Shown: piece by piece, positions 12,157-22,997 of the stretch | Layout of the letters: the number at the start of each line of letters is the position of its first letter | Position numbering within the stretch: position 1 is the first letter of the stretch | Source of the DNA: Laccaria trichodermophora | Taxonomy: Eukaryota; Basidiomycota; Agaricomycetes; Agaricales; Hydnangiaceae | Assembly (NCBI GenBank): GCA_018417955.1 | Contig: JACTVC010000002.1 | Span: forward strand, 4,278,001-4,342,000 | Direction: 5' to 3' | Length of the DNA stretch: 64,000 nucleotides | Notes under the pieces: generated by a model | Databases searched by the model: none | What the model was told of the DNA's origin: nothing | Seen by the model: the letters and a program-made list of their open reading frames with translations, nothing else | Translations under genes and position numbers: made by a program

Positions 12157-14392
12157 TTCTGTGTGACGCGTAACGTGGAGTCAAATCCAGCAACAGGGAT
12201 CATCCAAAGCGTATTAGGATGATGTTCGATGAAAGGCAACCAGCGGATGAAGGGTACAGTGCTCAGCGTTTGAGAGCGTTTTGGTTTGACTTCAATATTG
12301 AATAGATGTAACCCAAATGCAACCCGTGTCACAGTGCTAGCTCACATGATCATCAGACTGAGGCTTGATCCATTTCTCAAGTTATTTAACGTGCTTTTGA
12401 AGGGAAAAACCAGGTTCACGCAAACAGAAAACCATGTCAATACTTATGATAATAAGTATTCATCGAGCAAAGGCTCCCCCTCAATTATCTTGACAAATAA
12501 TCTCCACAAGGATAGAGTCATGTCGGATATCAGAATTCCTAGGCCTAAAGATGTATAGAGATGTGATGACCTCTGTGTTCCTGCTCTCCGATCCCAACAT
12601 CAGGCTTCTTCTAGCACAGCTGCCTCCGATTTGCGCCTCATTACAAGGTAGCGTTTGAGTCCCCAAGCTAAAGAAATTCTGACCTCAGCTGTGCCACGAA
12701 AAAAGCAGTAGGTGATCCGGTTCTCTTCATGGCTTTGCCGAATTGTTGGCCAGTCATGAATCTTCGAAGGGTCAACAAACACGCCATTCCAATTTGAATT
12801 TCGTTATCGCAATTATAAAAGATGGGGCTGAGAAAACGAAAGTTAGGCGTGGGTTCATCTTTCATGAAACTAGGCCATTGTTAAAAGACCGGACAGAACT
12901 GCACTTGAATACTTACTATGTACATAAGGAAAGCGACCAGGTTGAAGGAATATAGGAGCTGATGTTACCAGGACTCGTGATTAATATTGTGTGTATGAGA
13001 CCCAGTTGAAGCCACTATGCCCTCTCTTCCCTGGCCATCTTATGTACATCCCTGTGTTCAAAATGGAGGCTTGGCGGTAGGTGTCCAGAAGAACGGTCCA
13101 GAATGGGTCGGAAGGAGTTGAGCAATGATGCAGCGCAGATAAAATTACACATCAGGGTTCGTCTCCTACTGGATAGCAGAAGTTTAACAAAATGAGGCCT
13201 GCTCTGCATTGGTATCGACAGACTCACGGAGTCTCGTTGTACAGTCTCGTTGTACACGTAAATGGCATGATGGGGCCATGACAGCGACCCTTGGTAAACA
13301 CCACGGATCCATATAATGAAGGAGTAGGAAGCCTTGACGCAGGGCTTGAAAACGAGTGGCAAAAGATGACAAAATATCCCGGCAGGCAAACAGAATGACC
13401 GATCGGAATCCCTGGCAATTTAATCCGTCGAATGACAAGGAAGCCTAATATTACGACGTTGGTAGGGAAACACGCCTTGAAGGCCATGCCCCGTTTGTTC
13501 TTGGTGTTCTCTTTGACTAACGGTGGGACCGATTGCTTCTCTTTTTACGGGAACGATAATACGATGATCTCAGGAACCCAACTTGAGCCATTTTTCAGCA
13601 CTGTCTTTCATGTTTCAGATGGCGAGATAGATCAACTGGTAGAGAATTTCCTGAAGTGGTATCTTGTCGAATCTGAACATAGATGTGCAAGTATGCTAAA
13701 CTTTAACTGAGGGGCGACTCCCAAAATAAGGCACAACAAAACTAGGTAAGTCCTCATCCACATCTACTACGTTCTAATCATAATTTATAACGGTTTTCAG
13801 ATATTAGTTCCACGACCCGCTTAAATTCTCTGTTTTTATTGCAAGAATTTCTCGAGAGACATCGGCTCGAGCCCATCGAAACGACTACTTTGTACCGTTT
13901 CGCGTCACAGTTAGAATGTAACTTGAGGCGCAATTGATATGCGCTAATGGTTGGCTAGCTTACGCGAAGCACGATCCCCGCATCTCAAGCACCATGCATA
14001 CACCAGTTTGCGTCTACGTGATCGGTCAACTTCAGGATCTCATATGATCAAGGTCTCTGGATTCAATGATCGAACCGGAAAGCACCCCATCCTCATTGCT
14101 CGGCAAATAATGGGCCTATAAGGACTCTCATTTTTTTTGCCGTTTTTTATAATCCAAAAGCCAGGGCACCACAGATATCCTGCAATTTACAAGCCATTTT
14201 TCTCAATTTGAGAGCACCCCATTTTCCCTCAGCATTATTTCCTTTGACAGTATGTTTATCGGGGTCGGGAATCCCACTGCTCCGCTGATGAGATTTTCCA
14301 GAATATTATGGATCAGCTCGTCGCTCATGAATCCATTCTTTTCCCGTCAGATGGTCAGTAAGCCGACGGTTGTGTCAAGAGACTCCAACTGA
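12157..14392. other. gene-poor stretch of about 2.2 kb
   Basis: I see no recognisable coding region on either strand. The longest open frames (13,015-13,389 minus, 13,432-13,710 plus) are short and match nothing I know. A 13-bp motif, GTCTCGTTGTACA, is tandemly duplicated at 13,231-13,256. The first 200 bp should be the Nup160 promoter. Confidence 0.4.
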
Positions 14393-14991
14393 TTGCCCAT
14401 TTTACAAGGTCGACCCCCTTCACTAGTACAATTAATGACCAGGTTTTGTTGGTCTTCTCTCAGACTTGCATGCGCCACTCATTTTAACCGTCGCAGCCCG
14501 ATGACACCGACGCATCAGGCGTCTTTCGCCAGCCCACCATCTCGTATGCCCCATCCGGAGGTTTACATGGATTATGTATGTGTCGTGGCAGAACACCTAC
14601 ACGCCGAATATCTAATACGTCATAGATTGCCGAAGGTTTAGGATCAAGGGCATGGAAATACCAGGTCATTTGTCTTTTCTTTGCCAAAGGTCTTCATTGA
14701 TTCATGAACATACAGCTCGTGGAAGCACTGGATGGCATGAATCGAAAATTTGCCAATCCCTACATCATCTTTTACCCAACCGTTTCTCGAGACGGAATGC
14801 CTTTTCCTATCAATAAATGCATCCGTGACATTCAGGCCAGAGCATTCAGGGAAGAAGTGGCCTGGCGAGGCAATATCGTTATCGCGAAATATCGCGAAAA
14901 CCCGTTTACATCCATGATTGATGCCTCTATGGCTGATTTTCCTATCCTCAAAAATTATCTACTTACCCATGGATCCCCTCGTCAGGTATAA
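14393..14991 (+). CDS. uncharacterised protein, gene model uncertain at the 5' end
   Basis: Two exons join in phase: one ends YLIRHRLPK at 14,635, and the next begins at 14,716 with LVEALDGMNRKFANPYIIFYP, over an 80-nt GT-AG intron. The second exon reads on through SRDGMPFPINKCI, AWRGNIVIAKYR and SMADFPILKNYLLTHGSP and stops at 14,991. The amino-acid composition is protein-like, and I have an impression of similar short orphan proteins in mushrooms, but I cannot assign a function. No clear start ATG is visible; in-frame ATGs occur at 14,435 and 14,547, and more exons may lie upstream. It could be a decayed member of a lineage-specific family. Confidence 0.4.
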
Positions 14992-15232
14992 CCGTCTACG
15001 CAGGGTTCTCCCCCTCTACCCGGGCTTATCTTCATTCATGCGTCTAGAATACTTCATGCGACTAATGGATATTTATCTACAAAACGACCTGGTTCGCATA
15101 TCCTTACATGCGTAATAGGTCGGCAGGACCCTCTGGCGATTATAACTCATCGCTAAGTGGGGTATATATATACAAGGCGATATGGCCCGTAGACCCATAG
15201 ATATATAATAGATGGACCAAACCCTCCAGCAA

Positions 15233-16366
15233 TTAGAATTCATCGTGCTTGCCTGCCGTACTCTTCGTTTCTTCCGTCGCAACAGATACCTTGGCCTCCG
15301 TTACACCGTCCTGCGCAGGTTTTTTTCCATCAGATTGTCGAGCCTTCTTGGGGTCGCAATGCTCTGGAATAGGGCTTGCCGGGTCGATGGGTGGTAGAAC
15401 GACACTTCCCACTTTGACGTAGTCCTTATGCTCGACATAGAAATTCTTCCAGTGGGCAAGACTCTGGATGATGAATTTTGAGCAAGCGAGTATTTGTGAA
15501 TTGAATTCAAATTATACCCTGAGTTCACTTTCAGACATACCACGAGTGTCGTGTGTACGGTGGGTTTTGAAGCATCCTGTACCAAATGCTCTAGCACCTT
15601 CGTGACCGGCTCTATCAAGTGAAGGTGAGGAGTGTCAAGCGTAAGAAAAGTCATAACACACAAAATGTGGTAAGATCCTCCAGGTTGGTAGGCGGCGCCC
15701 TTTGAAACGTCATACACATCACCGTCGATCTAATGCGTAATAAAATGGGCTGCCGTTCCAATCGTACGAAAAAAAAAGGATTTACCGCTATATATGTCGG
15801 TCTATTCGCCGTGGTTCCATCATACTCCGAAAGTAAATTCAAAGAAAAAAGGCGTTGGTTTGTCTAGAGAGTTCGGATAAAGGTCCAACAGGAATCGAGT
15901 ACGATCTGAACATACCGGCCAATATGTCTTCAACCGAGTCCATTTACTTTCATATTCCCATGTATAGCTGCCCGTAATAAATTTTCCAGCAAGAGAAACA
16001 AATAGAACCAAGAGGACGATGAATTTCAGTAATCCGAGCAGACCAACTTCTTCTTGAGCGGTGGGATCCCTTTCAAGGGGTCCAACTTTCTCCCCCCGTG
16101 CGATTTTCTCTTCGCGTTCCTGCTTCTTCTTTATCCAGGCGGCGTGCAGCGCTTCTTGCTTCTCACGATACTCATGATATCTGTGAGTGATGTGAGATGA
16201 GTATGGCGAAGACACAGTTAGGACCGCACGCCAGGAAAGGCCTATTGGCTGGCTTGTTTGCTACCATCCTGTTGGGGATACGAGGATCGGGGACTTTGCC
16301 TTCAAGAGAGTTGTCTACATATGGCGGTAGAGGTCCTCCACCAGCTGCTTCCTTCAGCCACGACAT
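15233..16366 (-). CDS. membrane-anchored cytochrome b5-like heme/steroid-binding protein (MAPR type)
   Basis: The start MSWLKEAAGGGPLPPYVDN is followed by a cytosolic segment, a basic/acidic stretch with IKKKQEREEKIARGEKVGP, and one membrane helix (LLKFIVLLVLFVSLAGKFI, about 16,000-16,050). The b5-like fold is spread over short exons: LLSEYDGTTANRPTYIA, IDGDVYDVSKGAAYQPGGSY and AGHEGARAFGTGCF. The YDG, VYDVSKG and PGGSYH-x-AG motifs are those of the MAPR/Dap1 family, which binds heme through tyrosine and supports P450 enzymes. A charged tail ends at 15,233. An in-frame TTG four codons before the ATG was not used. The link to the P450 at 54 kb is only by family. Substrate unknown. Confidence 0.8.
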
Positions 16367-16934
16367 ATCCTTGTGCAATGAGAGTCCAGCGACAAGCGTG
16401 TTAATGTCACGTGGAATGTCGAAGAATCCTTAAAGTTATTGAATGAAATTCACTCTGTTCTGTGTATTACTCCTGGCAGCACGTATATAAACCTAAGCTG
16501 TAGTGTAGTCAGCCAAGACGAAATAAAGTAATGTTATATGACAGTGAATTGGTGTTCAATTATTAGTTGTCTGCTGTAACACAGAGACGGCGTGTAAGGT
16601 ATTGAATATTACAGGGAGACAAAAAACTTGAAGGGTAAGTGGGGCCAAGGGTTATATATGTAAGAACCAGGTGGATATGAAAGATTATATGTGAGGGAAC
16701 AAGAAAAACAATGCCTCCGGGGAACGATGGTGCAAGCTTTGCTGTGCGCCGTGGAAAATGTAGTGAATGTAGGATGAGAATCCCAAAAATTGCAGTAAAG
16801 ATATGCATACGGATGATGAATAGAGAGACGTTGCGATGGGGTCGACAAACACATAATGTACTGATGGAGAGATTAAGGCTTTGCTAGAGTCCATAGAGAG
16901 AGGGGCTTGAGGCGAAGAAGATACAAGGCTGGTT
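16367..16934. other. intergenic, about 570 bp
   Basis: This lies between the start of the heme-binding protein gene and the stop of the RGS gene, both on the minus strand. It should hold the promoter of the former and the 3' UTR of the latter. No gene is seen. Confidence 0.5.
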
Positions 16935-19099
16935 CTATGAGGTCGACGACGAATTCGAATGCTGTTTTACAGTCGCCGCCTGTGCAACTTGTTGTCGATG
17001 TTCTCGTTCGCTGGCCTGCTGAGATATTGTGATGTAGGCACCACCGACCTCGTCTGTTGTGCTGAGACCGGGTGGTGAACTAGGTCCTACAGTGAGAAGA
17101 TGAATATCGTTCTCAGTGGGATCGAAATCTTCGACCCAATTTCGCATTGCGAGGAACTTGGGCGTCTTGATAAACTGGAAATGTATGTGGTTGGGATGCG
17201 GAGTATCAAAAAAAAACTGTCGCGACAAACCTTCGGAACCGAGTCTGTCGCCATCAACCTGAATATATGGGTCTGGATACGTTCATATAGACGAATCATG
17301 GTCTGGAGCTGCGTGGCATTGAAGGCATTCGCTTGCTCAGGCTCTACTCGTCCTTGGAATGCTTTGCCCGTCAAATTTGTAACCATATCCTCGAGGTACT
17401 TAACCAGCTCGTTCCGCAGGCCGTGATCAATGTTCAACTCGCACTGACTTGAGGGAGCCAAGTATGTGTTATAAATTACAAATGCGGTGTTGATGAGTGA
17501 CTCGTGATGCCTTTCCATGGCAGCCTGACCAGGCGTGTTTCTGCTGCCCGAGCGAGCGACCGGTGATACCGCCATGGCACTTGAAGTGATGTTGAACTTT
17601 CGCTTGAAATCCTGCACGTCCACCCAAAATGAAAGATTTTCTTCGGAGAAGTTACCGCGCAAAAATTCACGAAACAAGGACCTGAGCCCTGGTTCTTCGA
17701 GAATGTATCTTAGGCGGTCGGTGTTACTTTCCTTCGTGCTCTTCCTCTCAGCTGCATCGTAAGTCGCGTTCATCTTCTCCGCTAGCGATATCCGTCTATG
17801 AATTTTGGCATCTGCTCCTTGTTTCTTTCCACTATCAGGAAGGCTATCAACGGAACCTTCAACGGAAGCACGCTCGGTCACAAGATTGGTAGAGGATGCG
17901 TTGGGGGAATCTTGAACTCCAAGAGGCCGTGAGCCATCCCAGTGCGCTAGCCGACGCCCTTCGTCGGTTATTTTGTAAATCGCCTTAGCAGTACATCGGA
18001 ACTCTCCCACTTGCTGTGATCAACAGTTAGCACTTGCGGTATGTGGGAACACAATCACGCACGCTAACAGGCGAATTTCCTCCTGGGGCGGATCCCCGAA
18101 CAGTGAAGATAATGGCAGAGTCGTTATTCTTGCGCTTATCGCTCACCAACGTGATAAGCCCAAAGCGAACAAACTGAGCGGCCATTTCCGCAGCCTCCTC
18201 GCGACCGACCACGGAGGTAAAGTCGCAAAGCCATTCTAGAGCGCTGACGGCGGCAAAGCAACACTTGTGGGTTTGTTGACCTTTGCCCAAGAGAGGTTGT
18301 GCCCGCTCTGTCACATCCATCAAAGCAATGCCCTTCGACCTCTCGTTATACCTCTGGAAAGCGTCGAGGGGGAGCTTGTCTGCTGGTGGAGGGTAGTTGG
18401 GTTGTCGTCCAACAAAGCGCCGGAACAAGGCCGTGATAACGGACTGTGTAACAATGATCTCGTCGTCGGCGGACCGGCGCTCCAAGTGCAGCAGCTTGAT
18501 ACAAATAGGCTGTGAGCTGAAAACCTGTTGTAGGTGATCAGAGTTGATGCCGTTTTTGCTAATGAATCGTTCTAGGACATGAAGGCCTTTTGGTGTCAGT
18601 TGATAGACGCCTCGATCTTTGAACAGATTCGAGTTGGGATCGGATGCGTTTTCAATTAAACGAGCATCCATGAAGTGTTGGCTCATCGCTTTTGCCATAT
18701 CGCGGGTCATTGAAAATGTCGTTGTCGTTGTAGTCGTCACAACTCGTGAAGGTTCTCTGGGATCCGGCCCACGATTAGACTGCGAAAATTTCAACGATGC
18801 AAGATTCTGCGCCGCTTCATCGCTTTTAACAAGTTAGCGGGGAGGTTAATTAGTAGACATGTATTGAACGCACGTGGAAAAAGAATGAGGAAACGTTCTG
18901 AAAAACTGCTTATGGGGACCCAATTGGAGAGATACGATGAGAGTTGCGAAGAGGTCCAGAGTGTCCTGTTTGAAAAAGATGAGGGAACATAGCGTATGAC
19001 GACAGACAAACTAACTTTGAGGAATGGTCTGCCGCGTTTTGTGGTCTTCATCATGTGGGACGAAGTGGCCTGAGGATCATTATCGGCTTTGGCAGGCAT
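16935..19099 (-). CDS. DEP-DEP-RGS regulator of heterotrimeric G-protein signalling (FlbA/Sst2 type)
   Basis: RGS proteins speed GTP hydrolysis by G-alpha subunits; the FlbA/Sst2 group controls pheromone response, growth and sporulation in fungi. N-terminal exons read MPAKADNDPQATSS, HMMKTTKRGRPFLK, then SDEAAQNLASLKFSQSNRG. A Thr run (18,720-18,745) precedes the first DEP domain (MTRDMAKAMSQHFMDARLIEN). A second DEP follows (EEAAEMAAQFVRFGLITLV). The RGS box (about 17,380-17,710) contains LRYILEEPGLRSLFREFLRG, NFSEENLSFWVDVQDFKRKF and LINTAFVIYNTYLAP. The last exon ends KQHSNSSSTS. About 640 residues. The frame is also open upstream to 19,264 with low-complexity Ser/Pro/Leu sequence; 19,099 was taken because the conserved part starts there. 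Confidence 0.88.
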
Positions 19100-20075
19100 T
19101 GGTAGCAAAGAAAAGAAAGAGAAAGGAGAAGACGAGGGTCCTGAAGCTCCCGAAGAAGAAGAAGAATAAAGGGCGGCAAGAAGGGAGGGCAGAGGGAGGG
19201 GAGAAGAAGGACACCACGATGGGAACAATACACGGTGGGAATAATCGGTTCGGTTGCCCATCACAACACATTCCCACCAGGGAATCCTTGCGGCGCTTCG
19301 CCTCGTGCATCTATCCCCTGTTTGGGCCTGACCGACAAGCTGAAACTCGTCTGAAACTATTGTATTCCGATATCCAGCACTCCCGGATTTTGTCCTTGGA
19401 TTCGTTCAAGGTTTCGCTGAATATTTCATCCAACGGATCACCTTCCGACCGTTATGAATTAATTTTCTGTTGTTAATCATGTAAATTTGCTCAGAACTTT
19501 GAAGCAGCGCATCTATCTGTTCCATGCCTTATATATGAGGCGTCTGCATTGAAGCTCACTACTCAATACCGATTCAACATCTATTTCCTTTACGTGATAA
19601 AAGGAATCTTCCAGCATTCATCTCTATTCATCTTTGAACAAGGGATCCCTTTTGCCCATTTCTAACAATGACATTGTTGTGGCTTCAGGTACCTCATTCA
19701 ACCGGATATAAGCTTGAAGATTGGCGTCCTTGACTCGTCATAAACCAAGTGAATTTTTCTACGCATCTTTGGGGCTCTATTTCAAATTGGTTATCGATAC
19801 CGGCGGTTCAGTGGCAGCTTGGTGGCAGTCAGCACGACTCCCCATAATCAGCCAGTCGTACTAGGTCGTACTGTCGACCTCCCTTCCCCTTGAAAGAGAC
19901 AAACGTGATATTTATAGGGCTGACTACGGGAGACTAACCCAGTCGCTCATGTGCATAGTATTCGAACCAAATTCAAACTTACATATAAGTCGCGCCTTTT
20001 TTGGTAGTCGACAATTGGTTTGCTCAAGGTTTGCTGTCTACCCTCAGACAAATTGATCCCCATACAAAAACTGGG
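19100..20075. other. divergent intergenic region of about 980 bp
   Basis: This lies between two genes reading away from each other. The bottom-strand part up to 19,264 is open in the RGS frame but is low complexity. A direct repeat, GTCGTACT-AG-GTCGTACT, occurs at 19,855-19,872. No further gene is seen. Confidence 0.45.
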
Positions 20076-21105
20076 ATGAATATCAATGTAACTCTGACTT
20101 TTCTAAGTGCACCATATGCTGACCCCAGTGGTTTCCAGGATCCCGAAGCTGTCAAGTCTCTTCTCGAACAACTAAGATCTTCGGAAGCGTGGAGAGAAGT
20201 AGCTGCATCAGCATCGGAAAATGCCCCATGCATTGTCACTCGAATCTCGGACATACATCCTGAGCTACTCGCTCCAACAGAATTAGGAAGCTCAGTTGCG
20301 TCTTTGCTGTCGCAACTAAAGACACCCACTCCTGTTTCCCCGCCAGCGCCGGCGCCAGTCCCGCCAACTAGAGATGTGATACCAAACACTGCTGAACCGT
20401 CGTCTGCCTCTCAATTGTCATCCCAACCTTTGCGCAGACCTATTTCACCAGTGCAAAATGTAAAGGACAACAGGAGTTGCACTTTCCAACAGGCGCTTCC
20501 TCTCCTTGCCCAATTTGGAGATGATGCTGGGTTAATTGACGCTCTCTTAAAGGTACGTATACTACGCGCTGTTTGGTATCGCCAGTATGCTTATGAACTC
20601 TTTATTAGATGAAAAATGAACAAGACGAACTTGAGCGACGTCTTTCGACCGACCGTTTTGCCATTCAGAAGGGATACGAGGAAAAAGTCAAGATTGCTAA
20701 GACCAAGTGCGTCTTCGAACCAGAACCTGTCCATCTTCCTTGACGTCTTGCAAAGGGCGGCCATGATTGGGATGGTGCTCTCCAAACATGAGGCAGAGGT
20801 ATACGTTATTCGTGTCCTACAAATAAGTATTGAAAAGAGATTCGGAATTGCAGAAGATAGCCGATTCCTTCAAAAAGGATCTCTACAGATTTGATCACGA
20901 GAAGGTTCTTCCCATGTGGGACGGTTTGATTGCAAGACAACAGACCGAACTGGCGGACTTCAGCATCCCTGCAATGTTTGTGTCAAACGAAAAAAAAGAT
21001 CGACAGGCATGTAAACTTGAAACCCTGCCTCACTCTCGCTTACTTTCTCCCTAGCTTCAACTGAAGATCATGAATGTGCTGGAAGGAATTCTTGCAGCTA
21101 AATAG
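20076..21105 (+). CDS. conserved coiled-coil protein of unknown function
   Basis: No function is recognised. The start MNINVTLTFLSAPYADP was chosen as the first ATG of the conserved-looking part; the frame is open upstream without an ATG. A Pro/Ser-rich middle (about 20,310-20,430) is followed by SYTFQQ-like SCTFQQALPLLAQFGDDAG, then a charged helix with MKNEQDELERRLSTDRFAIQ, then AAMIGMVLSKHEAE, KIADSFKKDLYRFDHEKV and LPMWDGLIARQQTELA, ending MNVLEGILAAK. Four introns are needed; the last one, 21,006 to about 21,053, joins in phase only with a GC donor. The stop codon is five bases before the target site of the LTR element, so the element must interrupt the 3' UTR. Expression may therefore be altered. 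Confidence 0.65.
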
Positions 21106-21115
21106 GCATAGTGCC

Positions 21116-21434
21116 TGTGAAGCGTTCACTCTGAACTTCTCGCATAGCTGAAGCCAAGAGGGAAGGAGGAGGCAAGAATGGGTGGATCTGGGATCAACAC
21201 CCATGAGTGAGCAATGAGCAGTTACAAGATACTCAGCTGGCCCAACATGATTATGCATACTGTAGGAAGTACAGTTATACAAAGCACTACATGTAGTGCA
21301 AGAGGATGGCAAGACTGCTGACAAGGTGGTGGTTCAAGACAAAAGATCAATATATTATGTAAGATATCCAAATCTAGCTATATACCACTGTTTGACTATG
21401 GCCTCTGGGCATTCCCTTCCAATCCTATATCACA
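21116..21434 (-). repeat. 3' LTR of the first retroelement copy
   Basis: This is the 319-bp repeat reading TGTGAAGCG...TATATCACA on the plus strand. In the element's sense it is the downstream LTR, next to a polypurine tract at 21,435-21,446. The short open frame inside it is not conserved as a protein. Confidence 0.92.
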
Positions 21435-21446
21435 AAGCCCCCCAAT
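21435..21446 (-). other. polypurine tract
   Basis: Minus-strand ATTGGGGGGCTT stands directly against the 3' LTR, the position expected for the plus-strand primer of reverse transcription. Confidence 0.65.
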
Positions 21447-21739
21447 GTCCAGAGGGCATGTAAGGAAAACAATGGTGGGGAAGAATCATAGAATAGAAAT
21501 CCTCTTGCCCCCCAGAGTGAATATCAGGATAAAATGAGACCAAAAGGTAGCAAAGCAAAGAAGATGAATAAAAGAAAGAAAGAAAAAAAAATTTGGCCCC
21601 AAATAATTTGCTATCTGGAAAGCTGGTCACTGTAAGCTCCCAGCTTAACTCAGAAATACCCATATGATCCTCCCATTCTCTCTTCAGTGATGTATAACCA
21701 TGAGTACTGGGAAACCATGCAAGTGGATGGCTTCCAGGT

Positions 21740-21978
21740 CATCCATCCCAACTCCATTGCCTTTCCCCGTCAAGATGGTGTAGCATGCTTCCATCATACT
21801 TGTGGTCTGGGTATAAGACATGTATAGTGTGATAGAGGCTTGCGCCTCTCCACTCAGATCGTTGATCCCAACTCAACTCCCTTTACCCATCAAGATGATG
21901 TAGCTTGCTTCCATTGTGGTGTGTCATCTGGACGTGGGGAGCGTGTAATGGGATAGAGGCTTGTGCCTCTCCTCCCAT
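21740..21978. repeat. two diverged copies of a ~120-bp unit with a short hairpin
   Basis: Two diverged units share phrases such as ATCCCAACTC and CATCAAGATG-ATGTAGC. Each ends in an AGAGGC-TTGY-GCCTCT hairpin, at 21,834-21,849 and 21,955-21,970, spaced 121 bp apart. This lies within the retroelement interior. Confidence 0.6.
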
Positions 21979-22239
21979 CTTCCACCTATACTCCCCTACA
22001 GCCCCCCACTTTTCCAGTGTGCGAATCTCAAGAATCAAGCCAGGGAGGATAGAGGCGAAGAGATCGTGCAGTGGAAAATTACAAGCCGTGATCGTAAGTT
22101 GGTGTCAGAGTAGGTAGAGGTGGTGCCAGTTGGGTAGGAATGATGAGAGGTTGAAAGAAAGGGGAAGAAAAAAAAAAAAAGTTGTCATAAAACTTGCCCC
22201 CCAGAGTGGACACAGGCCATGCAACACACATGCAGCAAT

Positions 22240-22620
22240 CTGTAAGGCTACCATGATTGAAGAAGAGTCCGCCGCGCAACACGCGAGCAGCAACTCCTCA
22301 AGACTGATCCGCCGCAAAACATGCGAGCTGCAATCAGGAGCCAGAAGGTTACCATGATTGAAGAAGAGTCCGCCGCGTAATGCGCGAGCAGCAACTCCTC
22401 AACACTGATCCGCCGCGAAACACGCGAGCAGCAATCAGTACTTCTGAGGGACTCAGAAGGTTACCATGATTGAAGAAGAGTCCGCCGCGTAATGCGCGAG
22501 CTGCAACTCCTCCACACTGATCCGCCGCGCAACACGCGAGCAGCAATCAGCCTTCTGAGAGAAGGTTACCATGACTGAAGAAGAGTCCGCCGCGTAATGC
22601 GCGAGCAGCAACTCTCAACC
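22240..22620. repeat. tandem array of ~101-112 bp units, four copies
   Basis: The phrase CCATGAYTGAAGAAGAGTCC recurs at 22,251, 22,352, 22,464 and 22,569. Within units, GC-rich blocks of the form CCGCCGCG-n4-5-CGCGAGC recur, able to form short CGCG stems. Related blocks recur near 24,527-24,550. Inside the retroelement interior. Confidence 0.75.
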
Positions 22621-22997
22621 AGTTGAGGTGTCTCCCCAGCCCATAAGAGTCCTCCAATCAAGTCTTAACACCCCAAATAGAGGGGATATCCTGAGGGAGC
22701 CAAAAATGTGTTTGAGCATAGCGTAGTGATTTATGGCCCGTTCCTGGAGATCAAATACCCGTTCGAAAGCTACGAACAACGCCTTTCCAACGGTATAATT
22801 CGCGTATCGTGACGAGCCGTGGTTGTCGAGATAGAGAGGTAATACCCAGAAACTGCAGTTCTGGAGTAAATGCATACTGCAGACCAGGCTGTCGTCCGTT
22901 TTTGACATGAATAGGTGCGTCGGAAAGGTACGATTCAGGCGTTTAAAACGGGCTATAGAACGTCCGATGCGAGCATGTTATGGCAACAGGAATGGGG

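Noticed and set aside
11949..12332. Longer N-terminus for Nup160
   Set aside because: The frame is out of phase with the conserved start MESFLVATHLSSF and could join only through an intron far too short.
13015..13389. 124-codon minus-strand frame in the gene-poor region
   Set aside because: Composition (Cys, Ser, Leu, Arg) and overlap with several other frames of like length are typical of random sequence.
19100..19264. N-terminal extension of the RGS protein
   Set aside because: The frame is open but of low-complexity Ser/Pro/Leu composition, and the family-like sequence begins at 19,099. Left as upstream sequence.
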